A stretch of DNA of 64,000 nt, taken from positions 76,198,117 through 76,262,116 of the forward strand of contig NC_061122.1 of NCBI RefSeq assembly GCF_002878395.1, written 5' to 3'. A program made the position numbers and the translations under genes. Source of the DNA: Capsicum annuum (taxonomy: Eukaryota > Streptophyta > Magnoliopsida > Solanales > Solanaceae). Position 1 is the first letter of the stretch. Each line of letters starts with the position of its first letter. The notes beneath the pieces were generated by a model. The model had not been told where the DNA came from, ran no database searches, and worked only from the letters and a program-made list of their open reading frames with translations. Positions 11,597 through 23,859 of the stretch are shown in pieces.

Positions 11597-13041
11597 CCTT
11601 CGTCAGAGATGGTGGTTGGAGCTATTGAAAGACTATGACATGAGTGTTCTGTATCATCCAAGCAAGACCAATATAGTAGCTGATGCTCTCAGCAGGATTT
11701 CTATGGGTAGTGTTGCTCACGTGGATAATGATAAAAATAAGTTAGCCCAAGAAGTTCATCAGCTTGTCCGACTAGGTGTCCACTTTGTCGATTCAGCAGA
11801 AGGTAGTGTATAGGTACAGAGTAGTTCAGAATCATATCTGGTCTCCGAGGTGAAGGAAAAGTAGGATAGGGATCCCAGTCTAGTTAGGTTAAAATAATCA
11901 ATCAAAGATCAGAAGGTATAGGTTTTTTCCCAAGGGAGAGATGATGTGTTGCGTTGCCAGGGTCGGCTATGTATTCCAGGTGTGGATGCCTTGAGGCAGC
12001 AGATTTTTATAGAAGCGCATGGTGCGCTCTACTCGATTCATCCAGGGGAAACCAAAATGTACCGCGACATGCAAGAAGTCTATTAGTATAGTGGGATGAA
12101 GAGAGATATTGCAGAGTTTGTGGCTAAGTGATTGACATTTTAGTAGGTTAAAATCAAGCACCAAAAGCCTAGTGGAACCTTGTAGGAGTTTAGTATTCCT
12201 ACTTTGAAGTGGGAGGAAGTGAACATGTATTTTGTGATAGGTTTTCCCCGTACTCATCGGTAGCATGATTTAGTTTAGGTCATTGTAGACATAATGACCA
12301 AATCAGCTTATTTCTACTAGTCCATACCTCTTATTCAGCCGAGGATTATGCCAAGCTCTATGTTAGAGAGTTGTTCAGATTGCATGGAGTTCCATTATCT
12401 ATCATTCTAGATTGAGGTACGCAGTTTACCTCTCACTTCTAGAAAGCATTTTAGAAGGGTCTTGGTAACCAAGTTCACCTCAGTACAACCTTACATCCTC
12501 AGACAGATGATCAGCAGAAAGGACCATTCTGATTTAGAGAATATGTTGTGAGCATGTGCGATAGACTTTAAAGGTAGTTGGGATGACCACCTACCTTTTT
12601 ATTGAGTTTGTATACAACGACAGTTACCATTCCAGCATTCAGATGACTTTATTTGAGGCACTCTATGGGAGAAGATGTAGATTTCCCATTGGTTGGTTTG
12701 AAGTTGGTGAGGATGCAGTGGTAGGGCATAACTTGGTATTTGATACCTTAGAAAAAGTTCAGTTGATCAGGAAAAGACTTAAGACAGCTCAGAGCCAATA
12801 GAAATCATACGCTGATGTGCGAAGAAAGGATATTGAGTTTGAGATTGGTGATCATGTGTATTTGAAAATCTCTCCTATAAAGTGAGTGAAGAGGTTTGGC
12901 AAGAAGGGGAAACTCATTCCCCAATATGTCGGTCCTTACCAAATTCTCAGCTGTTTCAGAAAGGTAGCTTACGAGCTTGAGTTGCCTTCAGACTTAGCTT
13001 CAGTACACCTTATTTTTCATGTCTCCTTGCTAAAGAAATGC

Positions 13042-13046
13042 ATAGG
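13042..13046 (+). other. Target site duplication, left of solo LTR H
   Basis: ATAGG, repeated exactly at 14263-14267. Removing one copy plus H restores the ...K-K-C-I-G-D-P... reading of the host integrase/chromodomain linker. Confidence 0.9.
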
Positions 13047-14262
13047 TAATATTGGGTGTATTTATATGCCTAAGCACCATAACTTATCCATATTTTAGCT
13101 AAGTTTAGAGAGCAAAGTGCCTAGTTTCTTATGTTTTTACTCTACTTCTATGTAATTGAGCTAACCGATGTGATTAGCATGATTTCAGGTATTAATGAGG
13201 TAGATGAAGATATTTTGGGACTACGGAATGCGGATGTCATATGACATAAGAGAGAGTAGCAGTCTAGACCAAATGTGGCGCCTAGAAACTATGTCCAAGA
13301 CTAATTTATCATTTATAATTAGTTCAGGGACTTAGAAGACAATTATGAGAGAAAAGATTATTAAAAGACTTAATTGCTGAATTTTTATTCATTATTCCTT
13401 ATTCTGTATTATTTTGAGAGAGGAAAAAGGTGGCTTAGCTTGAGGAGAGAGAGGGAAATAGTTTTCTCTCTTATTTTTAGTATTCGCACACTAAGATCGT
13501 CTTCTAGTTTTTGGTATGATGAATATATTTATGATGCTTTTCATTTTATTCATGAGTAGCTAAGTTTATTAGTTAGGGTTATGGAAGCCTTGTAGCATAC
13601 TATCTATTACTTTGGATTTTGAATTCATTATGCATTGATTTATTTACATCATACTCTCTTCGCTTATTTTGAATTCTCGTGGTTGCAAACATAGAAGATG
13701 TGGCTTAAAACAAAACTTGCTCGAGAGAAAGGTTGTTGTTCGGAAAAGAGAGTAGTGACAAGAAAATAGGATTTCCAATCCCTATTTCATATGTTAATGC
13801 CTTAGCAGGATTAACTACTTGGAGATTTCGGATTGTTTTTGGTAAACCACTTTTGATTCAAGAAAACTAAAGTGAATTAGTCCTTGATGGTTGAGAAACA
13901 CTAGGATTATATTATTAAATACAATACATTTCTCTATAAGCACGATGCATGTATGAATTCGTAAAGCCCATAGTTAGAAAGTATTGAAAACTACAATGTG
14001 GACATAACCCTAGCTTGCTATTTCTCTGAATTTGAATACTACTACACATATTTCATCTTGTTAAACTGAAACCATTAATTTGTGAACTGAATCAAATACC
14101 CTTTATTTATTTTATGGAAACAAACGATTAAAAGTCAACTAATCTGCATACAACTTAATTAACACCATATTCCCTATGGGATTCTATCCCAACCTAGTTG
14201 GGTTATATATTTGACAACGACCACTTACTCTCTTGTAAAAAAGGTGTAATTTAAGCGTATCA
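13047..14262 (+). mobile_element. H: solo LTR of a Tat/Athila-like element
   Basis: 1216 bp bounded by a perfect 5-bp duplication. It starts TAATATTGGG (a probable TG-to-TA change) and ends GCGTATCA. The end includes CCCTATGGGATTCTATCCC near 14173 and GACAACGACCACTTACTCTC near 14213, the typical 3' end of Athila-type LTRs. It contains no coding frame. A solo LTR arises by recombination between the two LTRs of a full element. It lies within element G's integrase/chromodomain linker. The same LTR type appears in C (34607) and O (43949). Confidence 0.88.
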
Positions 14263-14267
14263 ATAGG
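14263..14267 (+). other. Target site duplication, right of solo LTR H
   Basis: ATAGG, the exact partner of 13042-13046. Confidence 0.9.
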
Positions 14268-14515
14268 TGACCCAACCGTGGTAGCCCCAATAGAGGGAAT
14301 ATATGTTCAGAACAACCTCTATTATGAGAAGGTTCCAGTCAAAACCTCGATTATCAGATTTGCAGAGTGAGGAACAAAGAAGTCCCTCAAGTCAAAGTTC
14401 TTTAGCGGAATCAGTCCATTGAGGGATATACTTGGGATGCATAAGTAGATATGTGGACCAAGTATCCTTACTCTTCTTCGCAAACTCAGACTCAGCCTAA
14501 GGTAATAGTTCTCCT
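14263..14515 (+). pseudogene. Element G chromodomain (end of integrase)
   Basis: Continues the frame interrupted at 13046: GDPTVVAPIEGIYVQNNLYY, then, after a one-base shift near 14345, LDYQICRVRNKEVPQV, KVL, and after a TAG, RNQSIEGYTWDA and VDMWTKYP. This is the conserved chromovirus chromodomain (RLRNKEV...KVLWRN...EGATWEAE), which directs insertion to marked chromatin. TAG replaces the tryptophan of the LW motif. Confidence 0.85.
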
Positions 14516-14800
14516 TAAATTTAGTCAGTTCCATGTCTATATCTCTTTCATGAGTTCAATATCAGTCCAGTTGTATAACATTCTCATATCATACATATCT
14601 TCATGAAATAGCTCAGTGATATGTCATGATTTCAGAATTTAGTCATGCATCAGATATGCATGTTGCAGGTTCAATATGACAATTCAGTATATCAATAGTT
14701 CAACTATGAGATCATGCTTCAGTGGTACATGTCTGGTATGTACTTTTAGTTTATTAGTTCTCCCATATTAGTTAGTCTCACTCGAGGATGAATGTTCCTA
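14516..14800 (+). other. 3' untranslated interior of element G
   Basis: About 285 bases rich in TCAGT-type words. No coding frame. It ends in the CTCGAGGATGAATGTTCC motif that precedes the purine tract in D (25840s) and L (39360s). Confidence 0.55.
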
Positions 14801-14811
14801 AGGGGAAGATA
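14801..14811 (+). other. Polypurine tract of element G
   Basis: AGGGGAAGATA directly before the LTR's TG at 14813, in the same position as the purine tracts at 25857 (D) and 39371 (L). Confidence 0.75.
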
Positions 14812-16558
14812 TTGCAAGACCCTATAAAATTCTAAGCTTCACTCAGTCCCATAAAGCTTAATAAGGGGTCCTAGACTTAGAAAATTTTAGCTAGTATTCA
14901 GACTTAGTGTTATTTTAGCCTTCGTAAGTTGAAGACTCTATTTCATGACCTTATGACCTTAAAATATCAATTTTTAGATTGATTCATGATCAGAAATATC
15001 AGTAGGCCACTTCAGATGAGTTTTTGATTTTTTGGACTTCGTTTGAACCACGTTTGGGAGTCTAAAATAGTGTATCAGCATGATCTCGACGTGCTGCATC
15101 AGCCATCGTGTTGATTAATATTTTTTCTTGGCTCCCAGTTTAATTTCCACTGAGCTGATGCGGAATCAATACAACACATTGTCCATCGCGTCGACCCCAT
15201 CGACGCAATGCATTGATCTACACATCACTAAGTTAGTTTTTAGTCATTATAATTCTGTGACCTTAGGAGTATTTGGGTCTTTTTCCAACATCTATTCATC
15301 CCCCAAAACATGAAATTCATCCCTCTATAAGCAAATTACACTCATTCTCTCAGATTACTCAAGAACAAACCCTAGGGCTTTCAATTCAAGATTCAAATAC
15401 CAAGAATTTCACCATCAATCCTCAAGAGATCAAGCATTATGGTATGTGAAGTGTTCATCCAAGGATTCTTTCCACCCTTGAAGCTCAAGAAACTCTTTTA
15501 AACTTCAAGTAATTTGATTTCATTACTTCCATGATTGGATTTATGTATATTCATGATTTTAATGTTAAATGGGTTTCTAATTCATTGTATATTACAAGTT
15601 TCATGTGGAATTGATTATCATGTGTGTAGTATCATGTGAATTCATGTTTAAGCCCTTGAATTTGTGGATTAGGGAATTGACGTTATGATGTCTACATATT
15701 GTTTGTATCATGGGTATAGATTATGTCCCCCCACTTTGTTTGACAAAATGCTTATGTGAATTGACTAATGAAAGCAAGACATGTATTATGTGATTCTATT
15801 CATGCATGAGTTCATGTACATCAAGTGCTTGACAAAATGTCTAATTAAATGCATTGTTAGCAATCAAATATTATTACACCTCTAATGTAAGGCCATGTTT
15901 ACTTTTCATGCTATCGAGTCCTGGGGATATTTAATTCTCGAATAGCTATTTACCTAGAGCTACAGTAGTTGCAGAACAGTCTCAGTAGTGTCATGAACAG
16001 TAGTACTCAGTACTCAGTCAGAATCTCAATTTAGTATTCAATTCAGACCTTAGTAAACTTAGTCAGCTAATAGAACTTAGTAGTATTTCGTCAGTCAATG
16101 GAACCCAGTGAACTCAGTTCAGTTAGATAGCATGATCAGTAATAGCTAAATCAAGTCTAGTATAGTCTAAGAATAAGTTCAGTGTCTATTCATTTGGGAG
16201 TAGGATTTAGCACCGAGCGAGGGAAGAGATAATGACTTTCCCTTTAGATAGGAAGAGTTTTAAGTAGCAATTCATGTACTCCATAACTTTGTAGTCAGCG
16301 TAGGATGAGGAGTCACTCGTCAGACTAGGCTTGACTACCTCCCAGGGGTCACCCATCAGATTAGTCTTGGATCTGACCATGTGTAACCCGTTAGTTAGGC
16401 TTGGCATCCTTGTCTTTAGTGTTAGTACCCATGGCATGGTATTAGAACCCTTCCAACTGGGTCATAGGTTGGACCCCATTAGTCAGATTTGGGGCATGTC
16501 GGTCAGATAATTACCTTTCACAGTTTTAGTTTTAGTCTCAGTAAAGAATTCAATTCAG

Positions 16559-16713
16559 TTCTACAGAATCAGGACTATCAAATACAGTCACCCAGCTCAG
16601 TATAGAACTTAGATTAGTTCTACAGATTTATGACTATCAGATACAGTCACTTAAATTTGTATAGAACTTAGATCAATTTTATAGAATCAGGACTGTCAGA
16701 TTCAGTCACTCAG
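16559..16713 (+). repeat. 59-bp tandem repeat in LTR of G (2.6 copies)
   Basis: Units start at 16559, 16618 and 16677, each with a CTAT/GTCAGATACAGTCAC-like core and ATAGAACTTAGAT. The spacing is exactly 59 in both steps. Confidence 0.75.
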
Positions 16714-17034
16714 TAATCAGTTATATAGTATCAGTAAGCTCCGATATCAGTAAATCAGTAATTCAAAACTTAGTATCCAATATTATCATGACCTCAATTA
16801 TTGTTTATGTATTCATGCACGTACTCTCATTCAGATATGTTCATGTACTCAGCCAGTTATTATTCATGCATATGAACCCATGCATATCACCCTACCTCAC
16901 TTAGCATACCAATACATTCAAAGTACTAATGTATACTTTTCTTTACGTAATGATGTCTTATATCATAGGTTCAGATGGACGGGCTTCTGACCGTACTTAG
17001 TAGCCTAGCCATTCAGCAACAGACTTAGTGGTGA

Positions 17035-17053
17035 GTCCTCATAGATCGAGGAC
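17035..17053 (+). other. Conserved LTR stem-loop (G copy)
   Basis: GTCCTC (17035-17040) pairs with GAGGAC (17048-17053) around a 7-nt loop. The same stem and loop length occur at 23289, 41795, 59405 and 63497. Confidence 0.6.
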
Positions 17054-17384
17054 AAAGCATTATTTTAGTAGATCAGTTTATTCCATTAGTCAGAGTTAGT
17101 TGGGGGTTTGTCCCATCAACTCTATAATTTAGACAGTTAGAGGCTTTTAAGCTAGAGTATTTCAGACAGATATTTCAGCATTCATTTTTAATATTTAGTA
17201 TTTGTTTTTTAGTTATGAACCTTATGGTATTTTTAGCCTACCTTCTGTATTTATTTTAGAAAATCATTATTGTAGTATTATTATTATTTAGTGCTCACAA
17301 CAGGTATTAGCCATGGGTTAGATAGTGGTCCTTCAGGGTCGCTAGCACTGTGTAGCATCTGAGGTACAGACACGGGGTGTTACA

Positions 17385-18800
17385 TAACTACTTGATCTTA
17401 ACAACTTAATTTTGCAGGACTAGTTGAAGACAGAATTGGGGAGGGATAGAGAGTTGGTAGAGCCTTATTCAGAATTAGAACTGGTATTTCAACAAAGGTG
17501 AGGGGCTCAATATCCAATCCAACAGGTTCAAATAAAGGGATTGAGAGATCTAAATCTTAATGATTTAGCTGATCCAGTTGATCCAAATGCTGGAAATGGT
17601 CCATCTTCAGTTATTCCAGCTACTCCTACTCAAGTAGCTGCTAGACCTATTCATGAGGTGGCAATCTAACTTATGAACCATGCTAGTCACAGTATTCGTA
17701 AGCCCGAGCCAGTGGTCTATTTAAATTAAATAAAAATATAGTGTAGTGTCTAAATTCGGTTAGACAATATGCTGGACATTTACACGAGGACCTACAACAA
17801 CACATACAGACCTTCCTAGAAATTAGTGACGCATATATTCCTGTAGGGGTGAATACTGATTATGTTAGATGAACTCTCTTCCCCTTTTATTAAATTGGGG
17901 AAGTAAAGAGGTGGTTACATGCTGAACCACCACTCTCCATTACTTCATAGGAGGATCTTGCTCAGAAAGTCCTTATTCGATTCTTCCCATTATAAAAGAC
18001 TGCACATTTGAGAAGCGAGATCATGAGTTTTAGGTAGAAAGATAAAGAGAATCTCTACCAAGATTGGGAGAGACTTGAAAGCATGCTCAGAAATTGCCCT
18101 CACTATCATCAGTCTAATGATGTTCTTGTTTATACTTTCATTAAAGAGATAGAGCCATATATCAAGATTCTCTTGTATTTAGCAGCAGGTGGGCAAGCTC
18201 TTTAGAAGACATATGATGAGTTGTATACACTGCTGAATCAAATTTCACAAGGGAATCCTAACTAGAATGCTGATTCAAAAAGTGCTCCTAAGAAGGTTAC
18301 AAGTGTATTATAGGTGGGTCAATTCACTACTTTATCAGCACAGCTGGCAGCAATGCAAAATCAGATGCTTACTCAATTTAAAAAAATATGAAATTGGGAG
18401 TTCTACAAGCAACAACTATAGCTAATGCTGTCTAATAGGTAAATTGATGGTGTGAAGTTTGCGGAAGTGGTGAGCATACAACGGATGCATATACGGTTAG
18501 CCCAGATTCTATCAATTATGCAGAATTATGGTAATTGTATAATCCAAACTAAAGGAATCATCCCAATTTCTCATGGGGTGGAAATCAGGCATAGGGCAAT
18601 AATTAGTATAAAGGGATAGTGCAACAAAATCAGTAGTAGGTTCATCAAAATCAGACCACTAATCCATTAAGCACTTTGGAGGAGATGATGAAGTAGCTTC
18701 TAGATAATCAGGTGTAATTTATAGCTGACTTAAAGAATCAACAGTTGATCATAAAGAATTTAGAGCTACAAATTAGTCTGATTACAAGAGCACGGAGCAT
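17385..18800 (+). pseudogene. Element C gag (Tat/Athila-like)
   Basis: A single frame from about 17890 to 18390 reads VKRWLHAEPPLSIT, then LIRFFPL, LRSEIMSF, NLYQDWERLESMLRNCPHYH, FIKEIEPYIKILLYLAAGGQ and TYDELYTLLNQISQ. This is the Athila/Tat gag capsid region (consensus AKRWL...FFP..KT..LR..I..F). A zinc-knuckle remnant CEVCGSGEHTTDA follows at about 18457, then YNPN.RNHPNFSW. TAG stops at 17948, 18035, 18203 and 18263 all sit where family members have W, Q or E. The start is not visible because element G's LTR abuts at 17384. Confidence 0.85.
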
Positions 18801-20120
18801 GAGACCTAAATAGGATCGCCAAGTGATATAGAGGCAAATCAAAAGCAGGTGAATACTATTACAACAAGGAGTGGTGAACAATTAAAAGAGGCAGAATCAG
18901 TGCAGGTTAGTCCCATAGTTGTTGATGATGAATCCAAATAGAGAAAGGAGAATATGGTCAAAGAAAAAGCTACGAGTGATGAAATTCAAGTGGAGAAGAA
19001 GACGTTACCTTTACCCTTTCCCCAAAGGCATCAAAAGCACCAAGAAGAAGCAAGATACAAAAAGTTTATGGATCTTTTAAAGAAGGTTTATATAAATCTT
19101 TCTTTTGTTGATATTCTACAAAGTATGCCAAACTATTGAAAGTATTTGAAAGATATAGTGGCAAATAAGAATCGGTTGACAGAGTAAGCAACAGTTGCAC
19201 TTACTGAGGAGTGAACGTCAAAGATATAGAATAAACTACCAATGAAGCATAAAGATACAGGTAGTATTACTTTGTAGTTTACCATTGGGCAATATATCAG
19301 TGCTCATGGGCTATATGATATAGGTGCGAGCATCAATCTCATGCCTACATCTTAGTTTCAGAAGATAGGTCTTAGGAGTCCTAAACCCATGAACATTATA
19401 TTATAGTTGGCTGGTATGTCCCTTGCTAGGATTGATGGAATTATTAAAGATGTCTTAGTGTAAGTGGATCGTTGATCTTTCCTGTAGACTTTGTTATTTT
19501 CTATTTTAAAGCTGGTCTAATTTTTCCATTTATTTTGGGATGCCCATTCATTGCAATGGGATAGTCACTAATTGATGTAGCTACTAGGACGATGACAATA
19601 AAAACACATGCTAAAGTAAAGGTTTTTGATGTCTACAGAGCACTGAAGTTGCCATCCATATATGAGGAATTGTCTGCTATCTCAGTTATAGACCTTGAGT
19701 CAGACCTCAGATCATTATTGTTAGATGATCCTCTTGAGCGATCTATGATGGGACATGATCTTTATGGAGATGTAGAGGTACTTGCTTTGGTTCAAGTTAT
19801 GGATTCAACAGTAATTAAAATGAAAAAGTTCACATTCGAGCCATTGAACAGGCTAATTGGGCCATGGCCTAAAGCCTCAGTAGAAGAAGCTCTCAAATTG
19901 GAGCTTAAGGTTCTTCCCCCTCACTTAAAATATGTTTTTCTTTGTGACCATGATACTTTTCCTATTATTTTGCTTATAGGTTTATCTGATGTGCAGGTAA
20001 GAGAAGCAATGACAGTCTTGAAAAGAAGAAAAAAGGCCATTAGTTAGCAGATGGCTGACATTATAAGGATAAATCTAGCTTTTTACATGCACAATATATA
20101 CATGGAAGAAGGGTACAGAC
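18801..20120 (+). pseudogene. Element C gag end and aspartic protease
   Basis: The 18954-19139 frame reads LPLPFPQRHQKHQEEARYKK and VYINLSFVDILQSMPNY, the conserved linker before Athila-type protease. Protease follows with LYDIGASINLMP (19311-19346), keeping the catalytic Asp at 19317 in a D-I-G-A box (family: DLGAS). The clean frame 19592-20047 (MTIKTHAKVKVFDVYRALKL, then LPPHLKYVFLCDHDTFPIIL) is the protease-to-RT spacer; the family version is 'LPEHLKYAYLG...P.I'. Several stops are present. It would process the polyprotein. Confidence 0.85.
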
Positions 20121-21248
20121 TGAGGGTGCAGCAATAAAGAAGATTGAATCTGGTGATGAAGGAGGTAGTCCAAAAACAAGTCATTAAGGGCTTGATAGTG
20201 GGATTGTCTATCCAATTTTTGATAGCAAGTGGGTAAGCCCAGTGAACTGTATCCTAAAGAAAGGTGTCCCAGTCACATGGTAACTGGTTGGAGGATCTGT
20301 ATTGACTACTGAATGTTGAATGAGTTACCAGAAAAGATCACTATCCTATCCCATTCATCGATTAAATGCTGGATAGATTGGTAGGGTAGGAATAATATTA
20401 TTTTCTAGATGGTTACTCCAGTTATAATTAGATAATCATAGTGCTAGAAAATCAAGATAAGATAATATTTACCTACCTATATGGTACTTATGCGTTTAGA
20501 TGCATGCCTTTTGGCCACTGCAATGTACCTGCAATATTTTAGAGAAGCATGATGGAAATAGTCTATGATATGGTTGAATAATTTGTTGAGGTATTCATGA
20601 AGGATTTCTATTTTTATGATATTTCTTTTGATAAATGCTTCCATAATCTAGATAAAGTCCTATTTCGTTGTGAAGAGATGAATCTTGTGCTAAATTGGGA
20701 AAAATGCCACTTTGTGGTTAAGAAAGGAATAGTCCTTGTCTATAAGGTGTCATGTAGAGGAATTGAGGTAGATAGAGCCAAAGTGTAAGTAGTTGAAAAG
20801 CTGCCACATCCGATAACAATCACGGGAGTGCTAAGATTTTTGAAGATTGCAAGCTTTTATAGGCGGTTCATTCAAAATTTCTCTAAGATTGCAAGACATA
20901 TGTGCAAACTATTAGAAAAATAATCTAAGTTCGAGTTCAGGGCTAAGTGTTAAGAAGATTTTGAGAGGCTAAAGAAGAAATTGACAGAAGCACCTATCCT
21001 GATTTCACCATACTGGGAGTTACCATTTAAATTGATATGTGATGCCAGTGACGTATCTATGGGAAAAATTTTGAGGCAGATAAAAGACAAGGTATTTCAT
21101 TCTATTTCTATGCTAGCAAAGTCTTGAATGATGCCGAAATAAATTACACAGTTACAGAAAAAGATATGTTAGCACTGGTTTATGCATTCGACAAATTTAG
21201 ATCATATTTGGAAGGAACCAAGTTTATTGTTCACACTGACCATTCCAC
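20121..21248 (+). pseudogene. Element C reverse transcriptase and start of RNase H
   Basis: Fragments in several frames cover RT: ISDSKWVSP-like near 20215, ICIDY near 20298, a DGYSGYNQ-like stretch near 20410, and the palm at 20588-20788. There the FMDDF box reads FMKDF (20594-20608), so the first catalytic aspartate is lost. CHFVVKKGIVL and SCRGIEVDRAKV follow. RNase H begins at about 21030 (CDASDVS; YASKVLNDAEINYT with a shift; FDKFRSYLEGTKFIVHTDH). The frame is cut at 21248 inside the T-D-H motif by element D and resumes at 28273. Confidence 0.88.
21244..21248 (+). other. Target site duplication, left of element D (decayed)
   Basis: TCCAC against GCTAC at 28273-28277: three of five bases agree. 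Placing the cut here lets the RNase H frame continue as T-D-H-A-T-I-K, so mutation of the left copy is the likeliest explanation. Confidence 0.6.
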
Positions 21249-23646
21249 TGTAATACCTCGGGAAATTTTTCATTAAAATTTTGTGCATAAACATGTTGGG
21301 TTCTATCTTCTAAAATGAATTATAAATTTTTCATGTGGAATGTCTTAGATTATGACCCACCATTACGTAGAGTATCAAATAATCTTTCCAACAATATATG
21401 GATCATCCAAAACGGACACTCGAGCGATGAGTTATGAATATTCCAATCGAACCGTGAATAGTAGTGAACAGTAAAACGTGCAGGAAAAAGTACTGAGGCC
21501 TGGCGTATTTTTGCTCCAACTTTAAACAGTCATAACTCCTTGTACATAATGATCTGGGTGATCTACTGTATATTAATGGAAAGCTCTGCTAGTTCTCTTT
21601 CCGATGAAATTGGTTTCATCCAATTTGTCCATCGGTGAAAAAAGTTATGGTCGATCTACTTCAACCTATCAAAAGTGAATTTTTGGGTCAACTTCAAACG
21701 ATTATAACTCCTCGTACACAATGATATGGGTTAGATACTATATATCAAAGGAAAGATATGAGAGTCCTCTTTCTAATGAAATTGGTTCCATCTAATTTAG
21801 ATATCGAAGTAAACCGTTATGGTTGATTTACTTCAGACTACAAAAACAGTCCACCAAAGGAAAGATTCGAGAATTAGTTGATTTTTAAGAGCATTTTGGT
21901 CATTATTCCTTCACTTCATGGACGAAAATTGTCCATTTATACCTATATTGATCCATAAAATTCATGTTCTTCCATCAAAAACATTGAGAGAACTAAACTC
22001 TAGGTCCATTTTAATCTAAAAATATCTTCTAATTTTACCATAGAAATTCAAATTTGATCCGATAATTGAACTCATCATCTCAAGACCTTCGAAGAGCACC
22101 CCTTATTTGCGTGAATAGGATTCCATAATCAAGAGGTCAATTTCAAGGTATGTGGGTTTTTTTCAACAAGAGCACTCTTTTGTTCTTGTGCCCCAAAGTA
22201 ATTTTCTTTATGAAGACATGATTTTTACTTGATTATTATGATTTTGAAGCATAAACTCATATTTTATGATGATTATTATGAAATTTTGACGTCTATAATT
22301 TTGAAAGATGGATTTACATGTGTGGTGATATAAAGCATGAATCTTGAACAATATTTATCATGATTTTGATATTTGGGTCTTGAACCTCATTTGAAATTGT
22401 GTCTTTGAGAAAATGTGTGCTATAAGCACGTTGATGTTGAATATTTGAGATATGTTGAATGATTTGACCTTTTGATCTTAATGGAGTCGCTTGAACTAGA
22501 ATGTGAAAGAAATCCACAATGTGTTTGATTATGATAAATGGGTAGCATGATGGCTCCCGATATATAATTATATATTGATGAAAGTTGTTTTATTGTGGAT
22601 TGTCTTTGAAATGATCTGAGCTAAGTAAAGGAGTACTCTTTAGCATCGAGTGGGAGGTATAAAGTGACCTTACTTCTCTAGAACTACATGCCCCCATAGG
22701 ACGTGAGCCTGAGGCTGATTTATATAGTGATTACTAGTGTTTTTGGATTGATATTGGAAGTCCTACTCTGATGGAAAGGATAGGATGGCTCTCCCCAATG
22801 TGGGTTGGACGTTGGACTCCATATGGCTCACATGGTTTATGTCGGTTATAGGATCTCCCAATGTATGTGTGTTTCCTTGTGTCTATGGTGAACGGTGAAG
22901 TGATTTGAAAGTGGAATTGTGAAAGTTATTCTTTCGAAAGATTTAAATGATATTTACATTATGAGAATTGATATTCTTGATGAACTGAAAGTGATTGACA
23001 AATTATATGATGACTCACATGTGTTATTATGCTTATTTCATCCTCTCATGATTATGATGATTTTCTTCAGGCTATGTGAGTCTTTCATGCATCCTGCATA
23101 TTTCTTATAAATATTTATGATAATGTTTATAAAATTGCATACACCCCCATATACTCGGTTCCTTTCCATGGTACTGACCCACATCTTCGGATGTAGGCTG
23201 CATTTTCTCAAAATGTAGGTTCAGGTGCTCAGTTCTAGGTTTGACAGTTATTTTTTAGGCACGCTATTCTACATCTCTATCGCGGTGAGTCCTTATGTTC
23301 TGAGGACGTGATGTCTGACGTTGGTTTCACAGAATTATTTACATTTGATAACCGAGTATGAGTCAGTTGGGGCATGTCTCAATGGTTCATTGATTTTATT
23401 GATTTTCTTAGAGGCTTGTCATACTAGTATAGATGTTGGGAGTTGACTAATAAGTCAAATTTTGTTATCTTTCTAAAATTCTTTTATTCTTGGATGATGA
23501 TTACTCCATTGATATTTGAGGGTTACTTATGGAAACCCCGTTGATTTGTGTTGAACTGAATGAAAATAGGTCAAAGAGTTAGCTTGGGGCTACTTATATC
23601 CTCAAGCATTGTGTGACGCTCTGGGACCCAGTTTTGGGGCATTACA
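21249..23646 (+). repeat. 5' LTR of element D
   Basis: TGTAATACCTCGG...GGGGCATTACA, followed three bases later by the primer site context. Near-identical over its length to 25869-28272, including short shared ORFs (for example the one at 22919 recurs at 27542) that are not genes. Confidence 0.95.
23289..23307 (+). other. Conserved LTR stem-loop (D copy)
   Basis: GTCCTT (23289-23294) pairs with GAGGAC (23302-23307, one wobble) around a 7-nt loop. The 3' LTR copy at 27916-27934 has lost two pairs. Confidence 0.55.
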
Positions 23647-23650
23647 AACT

Positions 23651-23662
23651 TGGTATCAGAGC
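23651..23662 (+). promoter_or_regulatory. Primer binding site of element D
   Basis: TGGTATCAGAGC, a perfect initiator tRNA-Met type site just after the 5' LTR. Confidence 0.93.
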
Positions 23663-23679
23663 CTAAGGTTTTAAGGTGT

Positions 23680-23685
23680 CCTAGG
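23680..23685 (+). other. CCTAGG palindrome in conserved leader (D)
   Basis: Lies 29 nt from the start of the primer site within a GTGTCCTAGGG motif. The same motif occurs at 59836 (F) and 63903 (E2). A self-complementary hexamer here could act in RNA dimerisation. Confidence 0.4.
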
Positions 23686-23859
23686 GAGTCTGACAAGCTG
23701 CGTAAAGTAGAGTCTTGATCATCGGTGTGTAGCGCGCCACATCTATGAGCAAGAGGCTATAAAACATTTTAGGAAAAAGTATGATTCTTTCTTTCAGAAG
23801 TCTATCGTGCTTAAAGTGTCTCTCTCTGCTATTGATTCGTGCTCTTCTCTTTCAGAAAT

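Larger units (their letters stand above)
11426..13046 (+). pseudogene. Element G RNase H and integrase (first part)
   Basis: Starts inside RNase H ([20 protein letters not shown], about 11438-11500), then RWWLELLKDYDMSVLYHPSK and ADALSR. Integrase follows: the zinc-binding region (LCIPGVDALRQQ, IHPGETKMYRD), then core remnants around 12290-12480. The C-terminal part is YNDSYHSSIQMTLFEALYGR (12610-12669) and KRFGKKGKLIPQYVGPYQIL (about 12889-12948). The upstream LTR, gag, protease and RT are missing. A 28-bp tandem duplication at 11541-11596 shifts the frame. Stops at 11522 and 12141-12146 fall at expected W and Q-Q codons. At 13046 the frame is cut by solo LTR H. Confidence 0.85.
14813..17384 (+). 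repeat. 3' LTR of element G
   Basis: 2572 bp, TGCAAGACCC...GGTGTTACA. It shares its overall plan with LTRs D, L, F and E2, including the stem-loop at 17035-17053 and GTTAGTTGGGGG. A TATAAG at about 15327 could be a core promoter. The right flank is the gag region of element C. Confidence 0.85.

Noticed and set aside
22919..23110. 63-codon frame, repeated at 27542-27733, that might be a small conserved gene
   Set aside because: The two copies lie at the same position in the two LTRs of element D, so their similarity is due to the LTR duplication.
23284..23310. Possible hammerhead ribozyme around the GTGAGTCC word
   Set aside because: The CUGAUGA and GAAA core boxes are not both present; a simple stem-loop fits all five copies better.
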